DNA of 6,551 bases, taken from assembly GCA_030697855.1 (NCBI GenBank), contig JAUYOU010000069.1, positions 1 through 6,551 of the forward strand, written 5' to 3'. The notes beneath the pieces are model-generated. The model did no database searches. It was given only the letters and a program-made list of their open reading frames with translations, and was not told the origin of the DNA. The translations under genes were made by a program, and so were the position numbers. Origin of the DNA: a bacterium (GTDB lineage Bacteria > Patescibacteriota > Minisyncoccia > JACQLN01). Every line of letters begins with the position of its first letter. The stretch's first letter is position 1. Positions 1 to 5,897 of the stretch are shown here, one piece after another.

Positions 1-171
1 GGTGTAGAACCCATTAGTCAAATAACTGGTTTAGAAAGTATTTTTAAAAAAGACGTAGACAGAGGTCTGTTAGGTCAAAACGATGGAAATAGTTTAGTAA
101 ACCAAGCTCCGGAACACAAAAATAATTTTGTAATTGTGCCAGAAGTATTATCAAAGAATAAGGAATTATGA
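1..171 (+). CDS. gatC: Glu/Asp-tRNA amidotransferase subunit C, C-terminal part (5' end outside window)
   Basis: The first reading frame is open from base 1 to a TGA at 169-171 and encodes the last 56 residues of a protein that begins before the window. It matches the C-terminal half of GatC: a V-E-P-x-S/T-x motif near the start, an acidic/basic stretch (KKDVDRGL) where GatC proteins have the R-x-D-x4-G-L segment, then N-Q-A-P-E-H-K followed by F-V-I-V-P-E-V-L, the usual A-P-x-x-x-x-G-x-x-x-V-P-x-(I/V)-L ending. GatC is a small (about 95 residues) structural subunit that wraps around and stabilises GatA in the GatCAB complex. The gene directly downstream is gatA, which supports the assignment. 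The last codons and the stop lie inside a 7-bp tandem repeat, which may account for the non-conserved KNKEL tail. Confidence 0.9.
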   Translation, partial: GVEPISQITGLESIFKKDVDRGLLGQNDGNSLVNQAPEHKNNFVIVPEVLSKNKEL

Positions 172-184
172 ATTAAGAATTAAG
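164..184 (+). repeat. Three tandem 7-bp units spanning the gatC stop
   Basis: AATTATG, AATTAAG and AATTAAG follow one another without gaps at 164-170, 171-177 and 178-184. The array contains the gatC stop codon and fills most of the gap to gatA. It leaves no good Shine-Dalgarno for gatA; only AAG-type purine triplets are present. The same 7-bp period, with a different unit, recurs after gatA. Slipped-strand duplication is the likely origin; no function can be shown. Confidence 0.8.
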
Positions 185-192
185 TTATACTT

Positions 193-1620
193 ATGAATCT
201 AAAAGATTTAACAATCGAAAAAGCCAACGAACTTTTAACAAACGGAAAAATTTCTTCTGTAGAATTAACCTCGCATTATTTAAAAGAAATTGATTCTAAA
301 AATAAAGAATTAAATGCTTTTCTTTCGGTTCATGCCGAAAAAGCTTTGGTTAGTGCCAAGGAAGCCGATACTAAAATAAAAAACGATCAAGCCAGTTACT
401 TAACCGGTATCCCGCTTGCTGTTAAAGACAATATATTGGTCAAAGACGAAATTTGCACGGCGGGTTCAAAAATTTTAGAAAACTATAAAGCTTCTTATAA
501 CGCTACTGTTATAGAAAGATTAAACAGAGAAAACGTAGTGGTTTTAGGCAAAACAAATTTAGATGAATTCGCCATAGGTTCTTCTACAGAAAATTCGGCG
601 TTTGGTGTAACCAAGAATCCACACGATGTTTCTAGGGTAGCTGGGGGTACTTCTGGTGGTTCCGCCGCCGCGTTAGCTGCTGATATGTGTTTGGGTGCGC
701 TTGGTACAGATACGGGCGGTTCTATACGCCAACCATCTGGTTTTTGTGGTGTTGTTGGTTTAAAACCTACATACGGTTCAGTTTCTCGTTTCGGTGCGAT
801 TGCTAGTGGTTCTTCGTTAGATCAAATTGGCCCAATGGCTAAAACTGTAAAAGATGTAGCTTTAATTTACGAAACAATTTCTGGACACGATCCTTTGGAT
901 TCAACAACTGTGCCAAATAATTCTAAACTATTAGATAGAGTAGAAGAAATTAATATTGCTGATTTAAAAATTGGAATTCCTAAAGAATATTTTGAAGCTA
1001 AGGGTTTAAATTCGGAAGTAAAAGAAACTGTAATGAAAGCAGTTAAATGGTTTGAATCGCAGGGCGCTACAATAAAAGAAATTAGTTTACCAAATACCGA
1101 ATATTCTTTAGCCGCTTATTATATTATTCAGCCAGCAGAGTGTTCGGCCAACTTGGCGCGGTACGATGGAATTCGTTATGGTATGCGTGCTGAAGCTAAA
1201 GACTTAATAGATACATATTTTAAAACAAAAGGGCAATTTTTAGGTGCCGAAACTCAACGTCGTATTATGATAGGTACTTATACCTTATCCTCTGGTTACT
1301 ACGATGCTTATTATTCGCAAGCTCAAAAGGTAAGGACGCTAATTAAAAAAGATTTTATGGAAGTGTTTGAAGATGTAGATGTAATTTTTACACCAACTTC
1401 TCCTACAACAGCATTTAAAATAGGCGAAAAAACCGCCGATCCTTTAGAAATGTATGCTGCCGATATTTTTACAGTTACCGCCAACTTGGCTGGGGTCTGT
1501 GGGCTTTCTCTAAATTGCGGTAAAATTAATAATCTACCAGTGGGGTTACAAATTTTGGGCCCATGGTTTGCGGAAAGTTTATTATTTAAAGTAGGCGAAT
1601 TCTACGAACAGCTTCGTTAG
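193..1620 (+). CDS. gatA: Glu-tRNA(Gln)/Asp-tRNA(Asn) amidotransferase subunit A
   Basis: This 475-residue protein is full length for GatA (usually about 480-490), the glutaminase subunit that releases ammonia from glutamine and channels it to GatB, which amidates Glu-tRNA(Gln) and/or Asp-tRNA(Asn) in the cytoplasm. It shows the amidase-signature fold: catalytic Lys78 in G-I-P-L-A-V-K-D-N, the glycine-rich segment AGGTSGGSAAA at 150-160, and nucleophile Ser177 in D-T-G-G-S-I-R-Q-P, followed by C-G-V-V-G-L-K-P-T-Y-G and S-S-L-D-Q-I-G-P. The position 24 residues before the nucleophile, normally the cis-Ser of the Ser-cisSer-Lys triad, is Thr153. The segment F-T-P-T-S-P-T-T and the ending L-P-V-G-L-Q-I-L-G are also typical. 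The ATG start gives the family N-terminus (L-T-I-x-x-A-x-x-L-L) but has only a weak ribosome-binding site; translation may be coupled to gatC, 21 bases upstream. GatB is not in the window. Confidence 0.97.
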   Translation: MNLKDLTIEKANELLTNGKISSVELTSHYLKEIDSKNKELNAFLSVHAEKALVSAKEADTKIKNDQASYLTGIPLAVKDNILVKDEICTAGSKILENYKASYNATVIERLNRENVVVLGKTNLDEFAIGSSTENSAFGVTKNPHDVSRVAGGTSGGSAAALAADMCLGALGTDTGGSIRQPSGFCGVVGLKPTYGSVSRFGAIASGSSLDQIGPMAKTVKDVALIYETISGHDPLDSTTVPNNSKLLDRVEEINIADLKIGIPKEYFEAKGLNSEVKETVMKAVKWFESQGATIKEISLPNTEYSLAAYYIIQPAECSANLARYDGIRYGMRAEAKDLIDTYFKTKGQFLGAETQRRIMIGTYTLSSGYYDAYYSQAQKVRTLIKKDFMEVFEDVDVIFTPTSPTTAFKIGEKTADPLEMYAADIFTVTANLAGVCGLSLNCGKINNLPVGLQILGPWFAESLLFKVGEFYEQLR

Positions 1621-1684
1621 CTAGTTAGCTTCATTAGCTTTTAGGAAATACTAATGAAGCTAAAAGCTAAAAGCTAAAAGCTAG
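1617..1684 (+). repeat. Imperfect palindrome made of TTAGCT / AGCTAA units, with 7-bp tandem repeats on the right arm
   Basis: The left part carries TTAGCT at 1617-1622, 1625-1630 and 1634-1639. The right part carries its complement AGCTAA at 1658-1663, 1665-1670 and 1672-1677, with an exact 7-bp period (CTAAAAG three times, 1660-1680). The best hairpin pairs 1626-1637 (TAGCTTCATTAG) with 1651-1662 over a 13-base loop, 12 perfect pairs. Slipped alternatives pair TAGCTTTTAG (1635-1644) with any of three CTAAAAGCTA copies. The left end overlaps the gatA stop and the right end stops 3 bases before the next start codon, so the whole intergenic region is repeat. There is no T-run after it, so it is not an ordinary intrinsic terminator. 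Confidence 0.85.
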
Positions 1685-1687
1685 CTG

Positions 1688-2236
1688 ATGGATTTTTTTT
1701 ATAACTTTTCAGATTTTTTAACAACATTACTTAAAAATCCGGAGGTCTCAACCTCTATAACGGTTTTTAAGGTTCTATTTTTAATAGTAACGATATCTTT
1801 TATTTCTGCTGGAATTTGGTTTAAGGCCAAGTCTGGTTTTTATGCGGAAAAGAGAATGTATTATTCTTATTATTTTAATAAGAATAAAAAACCAGATGAA
1901 GGCATTGCATTGCCATTAAAAGAATTAAAAGATTACTGGGGTCAATTAGGCTTAAGGTTAAATATGCAGGACGATGCTCAATGGAAACTGGCGGTTATAG
2001 AAGCTGATAATTTTTTTGATCACGTTTTAACTTTGCTGGGTTATAAAGGGGAAAGTATGGGCGAAAGATTGCAAAAAGTTTTGCCCGAACATTTGCCAAA
2101 CATAAACGATGTTTGGCGCGTTCACAAAGTTAGAAATTCTTTGGTTCACGATGCTACTTTTAGACTTTCATATAACCAAGCCCGCGATGTTTACGAAACA
2201 TACGAAAAAGCTTTAAAGCAGTTAAAGATTTTGTGA
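1688..2236 (+). CDS. Membrane-anchored protein with a HEPN-like C-terminal domain, function unknown
   Basis: The 182-residue product has one hydrophobic helix at about residues 24-45, followed by a basic stretch (K46, K48, K55, R56). By the positive-inside rule this places the C-terminal part in the cytoplasm. The soluble part is predicted helical: W-K-L-A-V-I-E-A-D-N-F-F-D (99-111), then G-E-S-M-G-E-R-L (121-128), then V-H-K-V-R-N-S-L-V-H-D (145-155), then an aromatic helix ending near 180. The R149-N150-x3-H154 arrangement at a helix start fits the R-x4-6-H motif of HEPN domains, many of which are RNases. No nucleotidyltransferase or other toxin-antitoxin partner lies beside it. From memory, proteins with this W-K-L-A-(V/I)-I-E-A-D...G-E-R-L...R-N-x-x-x-H layout are common in CPR genomes and annotated as hypothetical. 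The start has no Shine-Dalgarno; the ATG is chosen because it opens the frame just before the membrane helix. Nuclease activity is not shown. Confidence 0.85.
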   Translation: MDFFYNFSDFLTTLLKNPEVSTSITVFKVLFLIVTISFISAGIWFKAKSGFYAEKRMYYSYYFNKNKKPDEGIALPLKELKDYWGQLGLRLNMQDDAQWKLAVIEADNFFDHVLTLLGYKGESMGERLQKVLPEHLPNINDVWRVHKVRNSLVHDATFRLSYNQARDVYETYEKALKQLKIL

Positions 2237-2261
2237 TATAGGAAGATGTAATATTTTTCAT

Positions 2262-2291
2262 TTGACTATATATTATATGAGTGGTTATATA
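2262..2291 (+). promoter_or_regulatory. Probable sigma-70-type promoter for the 402-residue protein gene
   Basis: TTGACT at 2262-2267 is a 5/6 match to the -35 consensus. The -10 is uncertain because the following stretch is almost all A/T: TATATA at 2286-2291 (18-base spacer) is the best-spaced candidate, and TATATT at 2288-2293 is closer to consensus but 20 bases away. It lies in the 120-base gap before the gene at 2357 and after a TGA stop, as expected for a new transcription unit. Confidence 0.45.
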
Positions 2292-2343
2292 TTGTATAAC
2301 GGTTCTTTAATAAATCTCATTTAGTTAGTTTTTACCTTTTCCG

Positions 2344-2350
2344 AAAGGAG
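2344..2350 (+). promoter_or_regulatory. Strong Shine-Dalgarno fixing the start at 2357
   Basis: AAAGGAG lies 6 bases before the ATG. It is the only near-consensus ribosome-binding site in the window; most neighbouring genes have weak or no recognisable ones. This suggests independent, comparatively efficient initiation. Confidence 0.8.
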
Positions 2351-2356
2351 TTTAGT

Positions 2357-3565
2357 ATGACTACCGAAGTAAGACGCGCTTTAAAAGCAGTGTCAGTGGG
2401 AATGGAGGTTGTGCTGAATGGCGGCAAAGAAGAAATGAATTCTGCCACCATTCCGGTACAATGGGTGTTTAGCGATGAAACTATCGCAAAAGCCCCCAAG
2501 TATTTGCTGTTTTTTGAACAGACACAAAGTGAAGCTTCTAGTCATCAAGCCGCCGACTATGGTCGTAGATATCTTTGTAAAGTAAGCGCAGGTGTAAAAT
2601 TTATACCCGTCTTTAGACCTGGCTATCATCGCATGGCTGTTCTTGCTCTTGCTGGAAGCGAGGAGTCTCTGGATTCAGCGATAAAGAGTCTTTTAAACAG
2701 AGATAGGACAGATAATTATTCACGTTCTATTTCTTGGACACATCTTGAAGAAGGACTGATTCCGTCAGAGCTGGAATACACGGTTGTTGCGGCAACTGTG
2801 GTGGAGTTTCGAGTACCCGAAGAACTTTTTGCCGAAAAACCTAGAACTCGTTTCAGAAATGCTGTATGGAGTTGGGTGAATTTGTGGATGGATGGTCTTC
2901 CTAAAGATGAGTGTGATTATCGTAAACGGAAGATTTTTGCTTTCACACTTCAGCCGATAATCTTTTTTATTGGGGCTACGTTGTACGCATCTTTTGTGTT
3001 TTTTGGGAGCCTGGTAGCTTTCTTTTTTGGCTACAAGCCCCAAAACATTTTCAAAGAAACTTGGCTAGCCTTAAAACTTCAGCGTCCCGAACTCAATATA
3101 CTTCAGTATAACTCTTACCGTGTATGGGAAGAGAACCATCATGGTTATACCATAAAGCAAATGCCAGTGACTGGAGTGGAATTAGCAATATTTCTTCTTT
3201 TTGGCCTAGGGATTTGGGCAATTGATTTTTCGGTAGATTGGTGGAAAATGTTGGCTGTTGCTTCTGCTTTTGTCGCTATATGTTTGTCTGTAATTGTTAT
3301 CTGGATGAAAAGATTACCTGTTTCTCCAGAGAAGAAAAAAGAAGAAGAGGAAGTATTACGCCAGCGTAGACTTGAAAGAGAGCGGTTGGCTGAGGAAAGA
3401 TACCAACTATGGCTCGCAAGGAATTTCAACTTGTCGCTCAAGCCTAGCGAAGTTGATTTGCATAACTTGCCACTTCCGCTTACTATGGGTGGGCGAGTTG
3501 TCCAGAATTTTAAGGTTGGTTTCTGGGCATTGAAAGCCAGGGTGTGTAAGCCATACTCTAAATGA
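2357..3565 (+). CDS. Unrecognised 402-residue membrane protein
   Basis: I do not recognise this family. Residues 1-150 look soluble and mixed alpha/beta, with no signal peptide. Residues 161-192 are strongly basic (KPRTRFRNAVWSWVNLW, then YRKRK). Hydrophobic segments follow at about 194-225, 273-292 and 296-317. The first is 32 residues long and could be a tight helical hairpin, which would put both termini in the cytoplasm, in line with the basic residues on each side. Residues 324-350 are a highly charged, probably coiled helix rich in E, K and R, followed by a short tail. No catalytic motif is visible. The gene has its own promoter-like sequence, a strong ribosome-binding site and a terminator, so it is a single-gene unit between gatA and secD. 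By eye its codon choice (more CTT, CGT, GCC and GGC, fewer TTA) is less AT-biased than that of its neighbours, which would fit separate ancestry, but this was not computed. Confidence 0.85.
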   Translation: MTTEVRRALKAVSVGMEVVLNGGKEEMNSATIPVQWVFSDETIAKAPKYLLFFEQTQSEASSHQAADYGRRYLCKVSAGVKFIPVFRPGYHRMAVLALAGSEESLDSAIKSLLNRDRTDNYSRSISWTHLEEGLIPSELEYTVVAATVVEFRVPEELFAEKPRTRFRNAVWSWVNLWMDGLPKDECDYRKRKIFAFTLQPIIFFIGATLYASFVFFGSLVAFFFGYKPQNIFKETWLALKLQRPELNILQYNSYRVWEENHHGYTIKQMPVTGVELAIFLLFGLGIWAIDFSVDWWKMLAVASAFVAICLSVIVIWMKRLPVSPEKKKEEEEVLRQRRLERERLAEERYQLWLARNFNLSLKPSEVDLHNLPLPLTMGGRVVQNFKVGFWALKARVCKPYSK

Positions 3566-3578
3566 GGTTTTGTGATTT

Positions 3579-3607
3579 ACCCCGACTTAGGTCGGGGTTT
3601 TCTTTTT
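3579..3607 (+). terminator. Intrinsic terminator after the 402-residue protein gene
   Basis: CCCCGAC (3580-3586) pairs perfectly with GTCGGGG (3591-3597) over a 4-base loop TTAG, and A3579-T3598 can add a pair. TTTTCTTTTT follows immediately at 3598-3607. A GC-rich 7-bp stem with a tetraloop and a T-run, 14 bases after the stop codon, is a textbook Rho-independent terminator. Confidence 0.92.
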
Positions 3608-3635
3608 GACATTTATCCCAATAATGCGCTAGTGT
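3606..3635 (+). promoter_or_regulatory. Probable promoter of the secDF operon
   Basis: A perfect -35 TTGACA at 3606-3611 overlaps the last T residues of the preceding terminator. With an 18-base spacer the -10 would be TAGTGT (3630-3635), a poor match to TATAAT but similar to the TAGTAT of the other TTGACA promoter in this window (6059-6064). The predicted start falls a few bases before an AAGGA Shine-Dalgarno at 3639-3643, giving a very short leader for secD. Confidence 0.55.
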
Positions 3636-3653
3636 TGTAAGGAAATAAATTCA

Positions 3654-4967
3654 ATGTCTCCTCGAATTGCTATACCTCTAATAATACTTCTGGCTATTAT
3701 AGCCGGAGTTTTTGTTCATCCTGTTGGCAATTTTTATCCTAGTTTTTTATTAAAACCTTTTCGTTTGGGTTTGGATCTTTTAGGTGGAACACACTTAGTT
3801 TACCAAGCCGATCTTTCCGGTGTAGAAGAATCCGAGAAGGATTCCTATATGAATGGCTTAAAAGACGTGGTAGAACGCCGAGTTAATTTTTTTGGAGTTT
3901 CGGAGCCTTCCATAACTGTTAATCATTCTGGCGAAAGTTGGAGGCTTATAGTGGAACTAGCCGGTGTAAAAGATATCAATCAAGCTATAAAATTAATTGG
4001 CCAAACTCCATTTTTAGAATTTAAAGAACAACGTTCCGAAGAAGAAGTTAAAAAAATATTAGATTCTTTCGAAGGTAAAGAACCCGATTTAACTCAAATT
4101 GATCCCTACTTTGTTTCTTCGGGTTTAAGTGGCCGTTATATTAAAAAGGCTAGTTTAGCTTTTAGTTCACAAACAACTCGCCCCGAGGTTTTGTTAGAAT
4201 TTGACGACATTGGTAAACAGCTTTTTGCCGAAATAACCAAAAAGAATGTGGGTAAACAGCTTGCTATATATTTAGATGGCCAGCCGATTTCTGCTCCAGT
4301 TGTTCAGCAAGAAATTTTAGATGGTAGCGCTCAAATAACGGGAAACTTTTCTATAGATGAAGCCAAAACTTTGGTGGAGCGTTTAAATTCTGGTGCTTTG
4401 CCTGTGCCTATAGAATTAATTTCCCAACAAAGCGTTGGTGCAACACTTGGTCAAGCTTCTTTAGAAAAGAGTTTAGTGGCGGGTATTATAGGTTTTATTT
4501 TAGTGGTAGTGTTTATGGTTGTTTGGTATCGCTTGGCAGGTGTAATGGCAGTTCTTGCTTTAATAATTTATACAATAATTTCTCTTGCTATATTTAAACT
4601 TATTCCAGTTACATTAACTTTAGCGGGCATTACGGGCTTTATTCTTTCTATTGGTATGGCGGTAGATGCCAACGTTTTAATTTTTGAAAGGATGAAAGAA
4701 GAATTAAGAAGCGGTAAGGCTTTTGGACTTTCTGTAAAAGAAGGTTTTGCTAGGGCGTGGACTTCCATTCGCGATTCCAATGTTTCTAGTTTAATTACAG
4801 CTTTTGTACTTTATACTTTTGGTTCTAGCTTGGTTAGAGGTTTTGCCCTAACGCTTATTATCGGTATTTTAATTTCAATGTTTTCGGCTATAACTTTAAC
4901 TAGAACATTTTTAAGGGCTTTTGAAGGCACAAAGTTGGAAAGAATTAAATTCCTTTGGCGTCAATAA
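3654..4967 (+). CDS. secD: Protein translocase subunit SecD
   Basis: SecD and SecF form the integral-membrane motor that uses the proton motive force to help complete export of proteins through SecYEG. The 437-residue product has the family layout: first membrane helix at about 6-23; the hallmark L-G-L-D-L-L-G-G at 38-45; an extracytoplasmic region with V-E-R-R-V-N-F-F-G-V-S-E-P (73-85) and L-A-I-Y-L-D-G-Q-P-I-S-A-P (203-215); N-S-G-A-L-P-V-P (245-252); the Q-Q-S-V-G-A-T-L-G signature; then five more helices between about 272 and 418. Helix 4 carries G-M-A-V-D-A-N-V-L-I-F-E-R, where Asp338 corresponds to the proton-pathway Asp340 of Thermus thermophilus SecDF. The protein is much shorter than E. 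coli SecD (615 residues) because the extracytoplasmic region is reduced, as in many small-genome and Gram-positive lineages. The ATG has an AAGGA site 10 bases upstream. secF follows after 5 bases. Confidence 0.97.
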   Translation: MSPRIAIPLIILLAIIAGVFVHPVGNFYPSFLLKPFRLGLDLLGGTHLVYQADLSGVEESEKDSYMNGLKDVVERRVNFFGVSEPSITVNHSGESWRLIVELAGVKDINQAIKLIGQTPFLEFKEQRSEEEVKKILDSFEGKEPDLTQIDPYFVSSGLSGRYIKKASLAFSSQTTRPEVLLEFDDIGKQLFAEITKKNVGKQLAIYLDGQPISAPVVQQEILDGSAQITGNFSIDEAKTLVERLNSGALPVPIELISQQSVGATLGQASLEKSLVAGIIGFILVVVFMVVWYRLAGVMAVLALIIYTIISLAIFKLIPVTLTLAGITGFILSIGMAVDANVLIFERMKEELRSGKAFGLSVKEGFARAWTSIRDSNVSSLITAFVLYTFGSSLVRGFALTLIIGILISMFSAITLTRTFLRAFEGTKLERIKFLWRQ

Positions 4968-4972
4968 ATTTT

Positions 4973-5860
4973 ATGTTGCAAATAATTCCTAAAAGAAAAA
5001 TTTACTTAACTATTTCTGCAGTATTGCTTGTGGTTAGTATTTTACCCGTTATTTTTTGGGGTTTAAAGCTAGGTATAGATTTTACCGGTGGTTCGCAATG
5101 GGAAATAGAATTTAAAGGCACTCGCCCAACCAACGAGGAAGTTTTAAATTCTTTATCTTTTTATAAATTAGAAAATGCTGTTTTACAACCAACGGGGGAC
5201 AAGGGTTTAATTTTAAAATTTAGATCTGTCAACGAAAATACTCACGAGGCTATGAAGCAAGATTTAAATTCTGTCTCTCCAATAGAAGAGAAAAAATTCG
5301 ATTCCATAGGACCAGTTATAGGCAAAGAACTTCAGAAAAAATCTTTAAAAGCACTTATCTATGTCCTTGTTTTAATAGTTGGCTATATTGCTTGGGCGTT
5401 TAGAAAAGTCTCTAAACCTGTCTCTTCTTGGAAGTATGGAATAATCGCGATTGTTGCTTTAATACACGACGTTACGATTCCAATGGGTGTGTTTGCAACT
5501 CTAGGGCATTTTTATGGGATAGAAATTGACGCTTATTTTATTACAGCTATCCTTACTATTTTAGGTTTTTCGGTTCACGACACCATTGTAGTTTTCGATA
5601 GAATAAGAGAAAACCTAAGAAAGAATCCTTCCGAAGGCTTTTCTGTAACTATAAATAACAGTGTTAATCAGACACTTGCTCGTTCTATTAACACTTCTCT
5701 TACGGTGTTTCTGGTGCTTTCGGCTAGCTACTTACTAGGGGGGGAAAGTACCAAGAATTTGTCGCTTGTGCTACTTATAGGGGTGTTTTTTGGAACTTAT
5801 TCCTCTATATTTTTAGCGAGCCCAATATTGAGCATCTGGGCGGGCCCCAAGCATAAATAG
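4973..5860 (+). CDS. secF: Protein translocase subunit SecF
   Basis: The 295-residue product is a normal-length SecF, partner of the upstream SecD. It has a first helix at about 9-30, the family motif L-G-I-D-F-T-G-G (33-40), a small extracytoplasmic domain ending in I-G-P-V-I-G-K-E-L, and five further helices. The conserved block F-S-V-H-D-T-I-V-V-F-D-R-I-R-E-N spans about 199-214, and V-N-Q-T-L-A-R-S-I-N-T-S-L spans 231-243. Asp203 and Arg237, 34 residues apart, match the spacing of Asp637 and Arg671, the proton-transport residues of T. thermophilus SecDF. The ATG at 4973 is preferred: it starts just before the basic P-K-R-K and first helix, 5 bases after the secD stop. A TTG in the same frame at 4955 would add six residues and overlap secD by 13 bases. 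Neither start has a clear Shine-Dalgarno, so coupling to secD is likely. Confidence 0.96.
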   Translation: MLQIIPKRKIYLTISAVLLVVSILPVIFWGLKLGIDFTGGSQWEIEFKGTRPTNEEVLNSLSFYKLENAVLQPTGDKGLILKFRSVNENTHEAMKQDLNSVSPIEEKKFDSIGPVIGKELQKKSLKALIYVLVLIVGYIAWAFRKVSKPVSSWKYGIIAIVALIHDVTIPMGVFATLGHFYGIEIDAYFITAILTILGFSVHDTIVVFDRIRENLRKNPSEGFSVTINNSVNQTLARSINTSLTVFLVLSASYLLGGESTKNLSLVLLIGVFFGTYSSIFLASPILSIWAGPKHK

Positions 5861-5878
5861 CGCGTTTTCTTGGGTTAC

Positions 5879-5897
5879 ATAGGGTATTTGACCCTGT
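5879..5897 (+). other. Small hairpin competing with the long palindrome
   Basis: AGGGT (5881-5885) pairs with ACCCT (5891-5895) over a 5-base loop, and T5880-G5896 and A5879-T5897 extend it to 7 pairs. Its 3' arm is the first part of the 5' arm of the long stem at 5891-6035, so the two structures exclude each other. No T-run follows, so it is not a terminator. The pairing is visible; any switching role is inference. Confidence 0.4.

Noticed and set aside
169..171. Recoded UGA (code 25) extending GatC
   Set aside because: The frame reaches a family-typical GatC end just before the TGA, and two other genes also end in TGA at sensible places.
1688..2236. Toxin-antitoxin pair with a MNT/HEPN arrangement
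   Set aside because: No small partner gene with a nucleotidyltransferase GSxARG...DLD-type motif lies beside it, and HEPN toxins of that type lack a membrane helix.
2393..2629. Minus-strand open frame of 78 codons inside the 402-residue gene
   Set aside because: It is opposite a well-supported gene with promoter, ribosome site and terminator, and its translation shows no recognisable domain.
2765..3441. Two further minus-strand open frames (2765-3043 and 3145-3441)
   Set aside because: Both are shadows of the same + strand gene, without ribosome sites or family resemblance.
4568..4780. Minus-strand open frame inside secD
   Set aside because: It lies opposite the most conserved part of SecD (helices 3-5) and has no features of its own.
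5879..5897. Hairpin after secF as an intrinsic terminator of secDF
   Set aside because: The stem is not followed by a T-run. No convincing terminator for secDF is visible before the next promoter.
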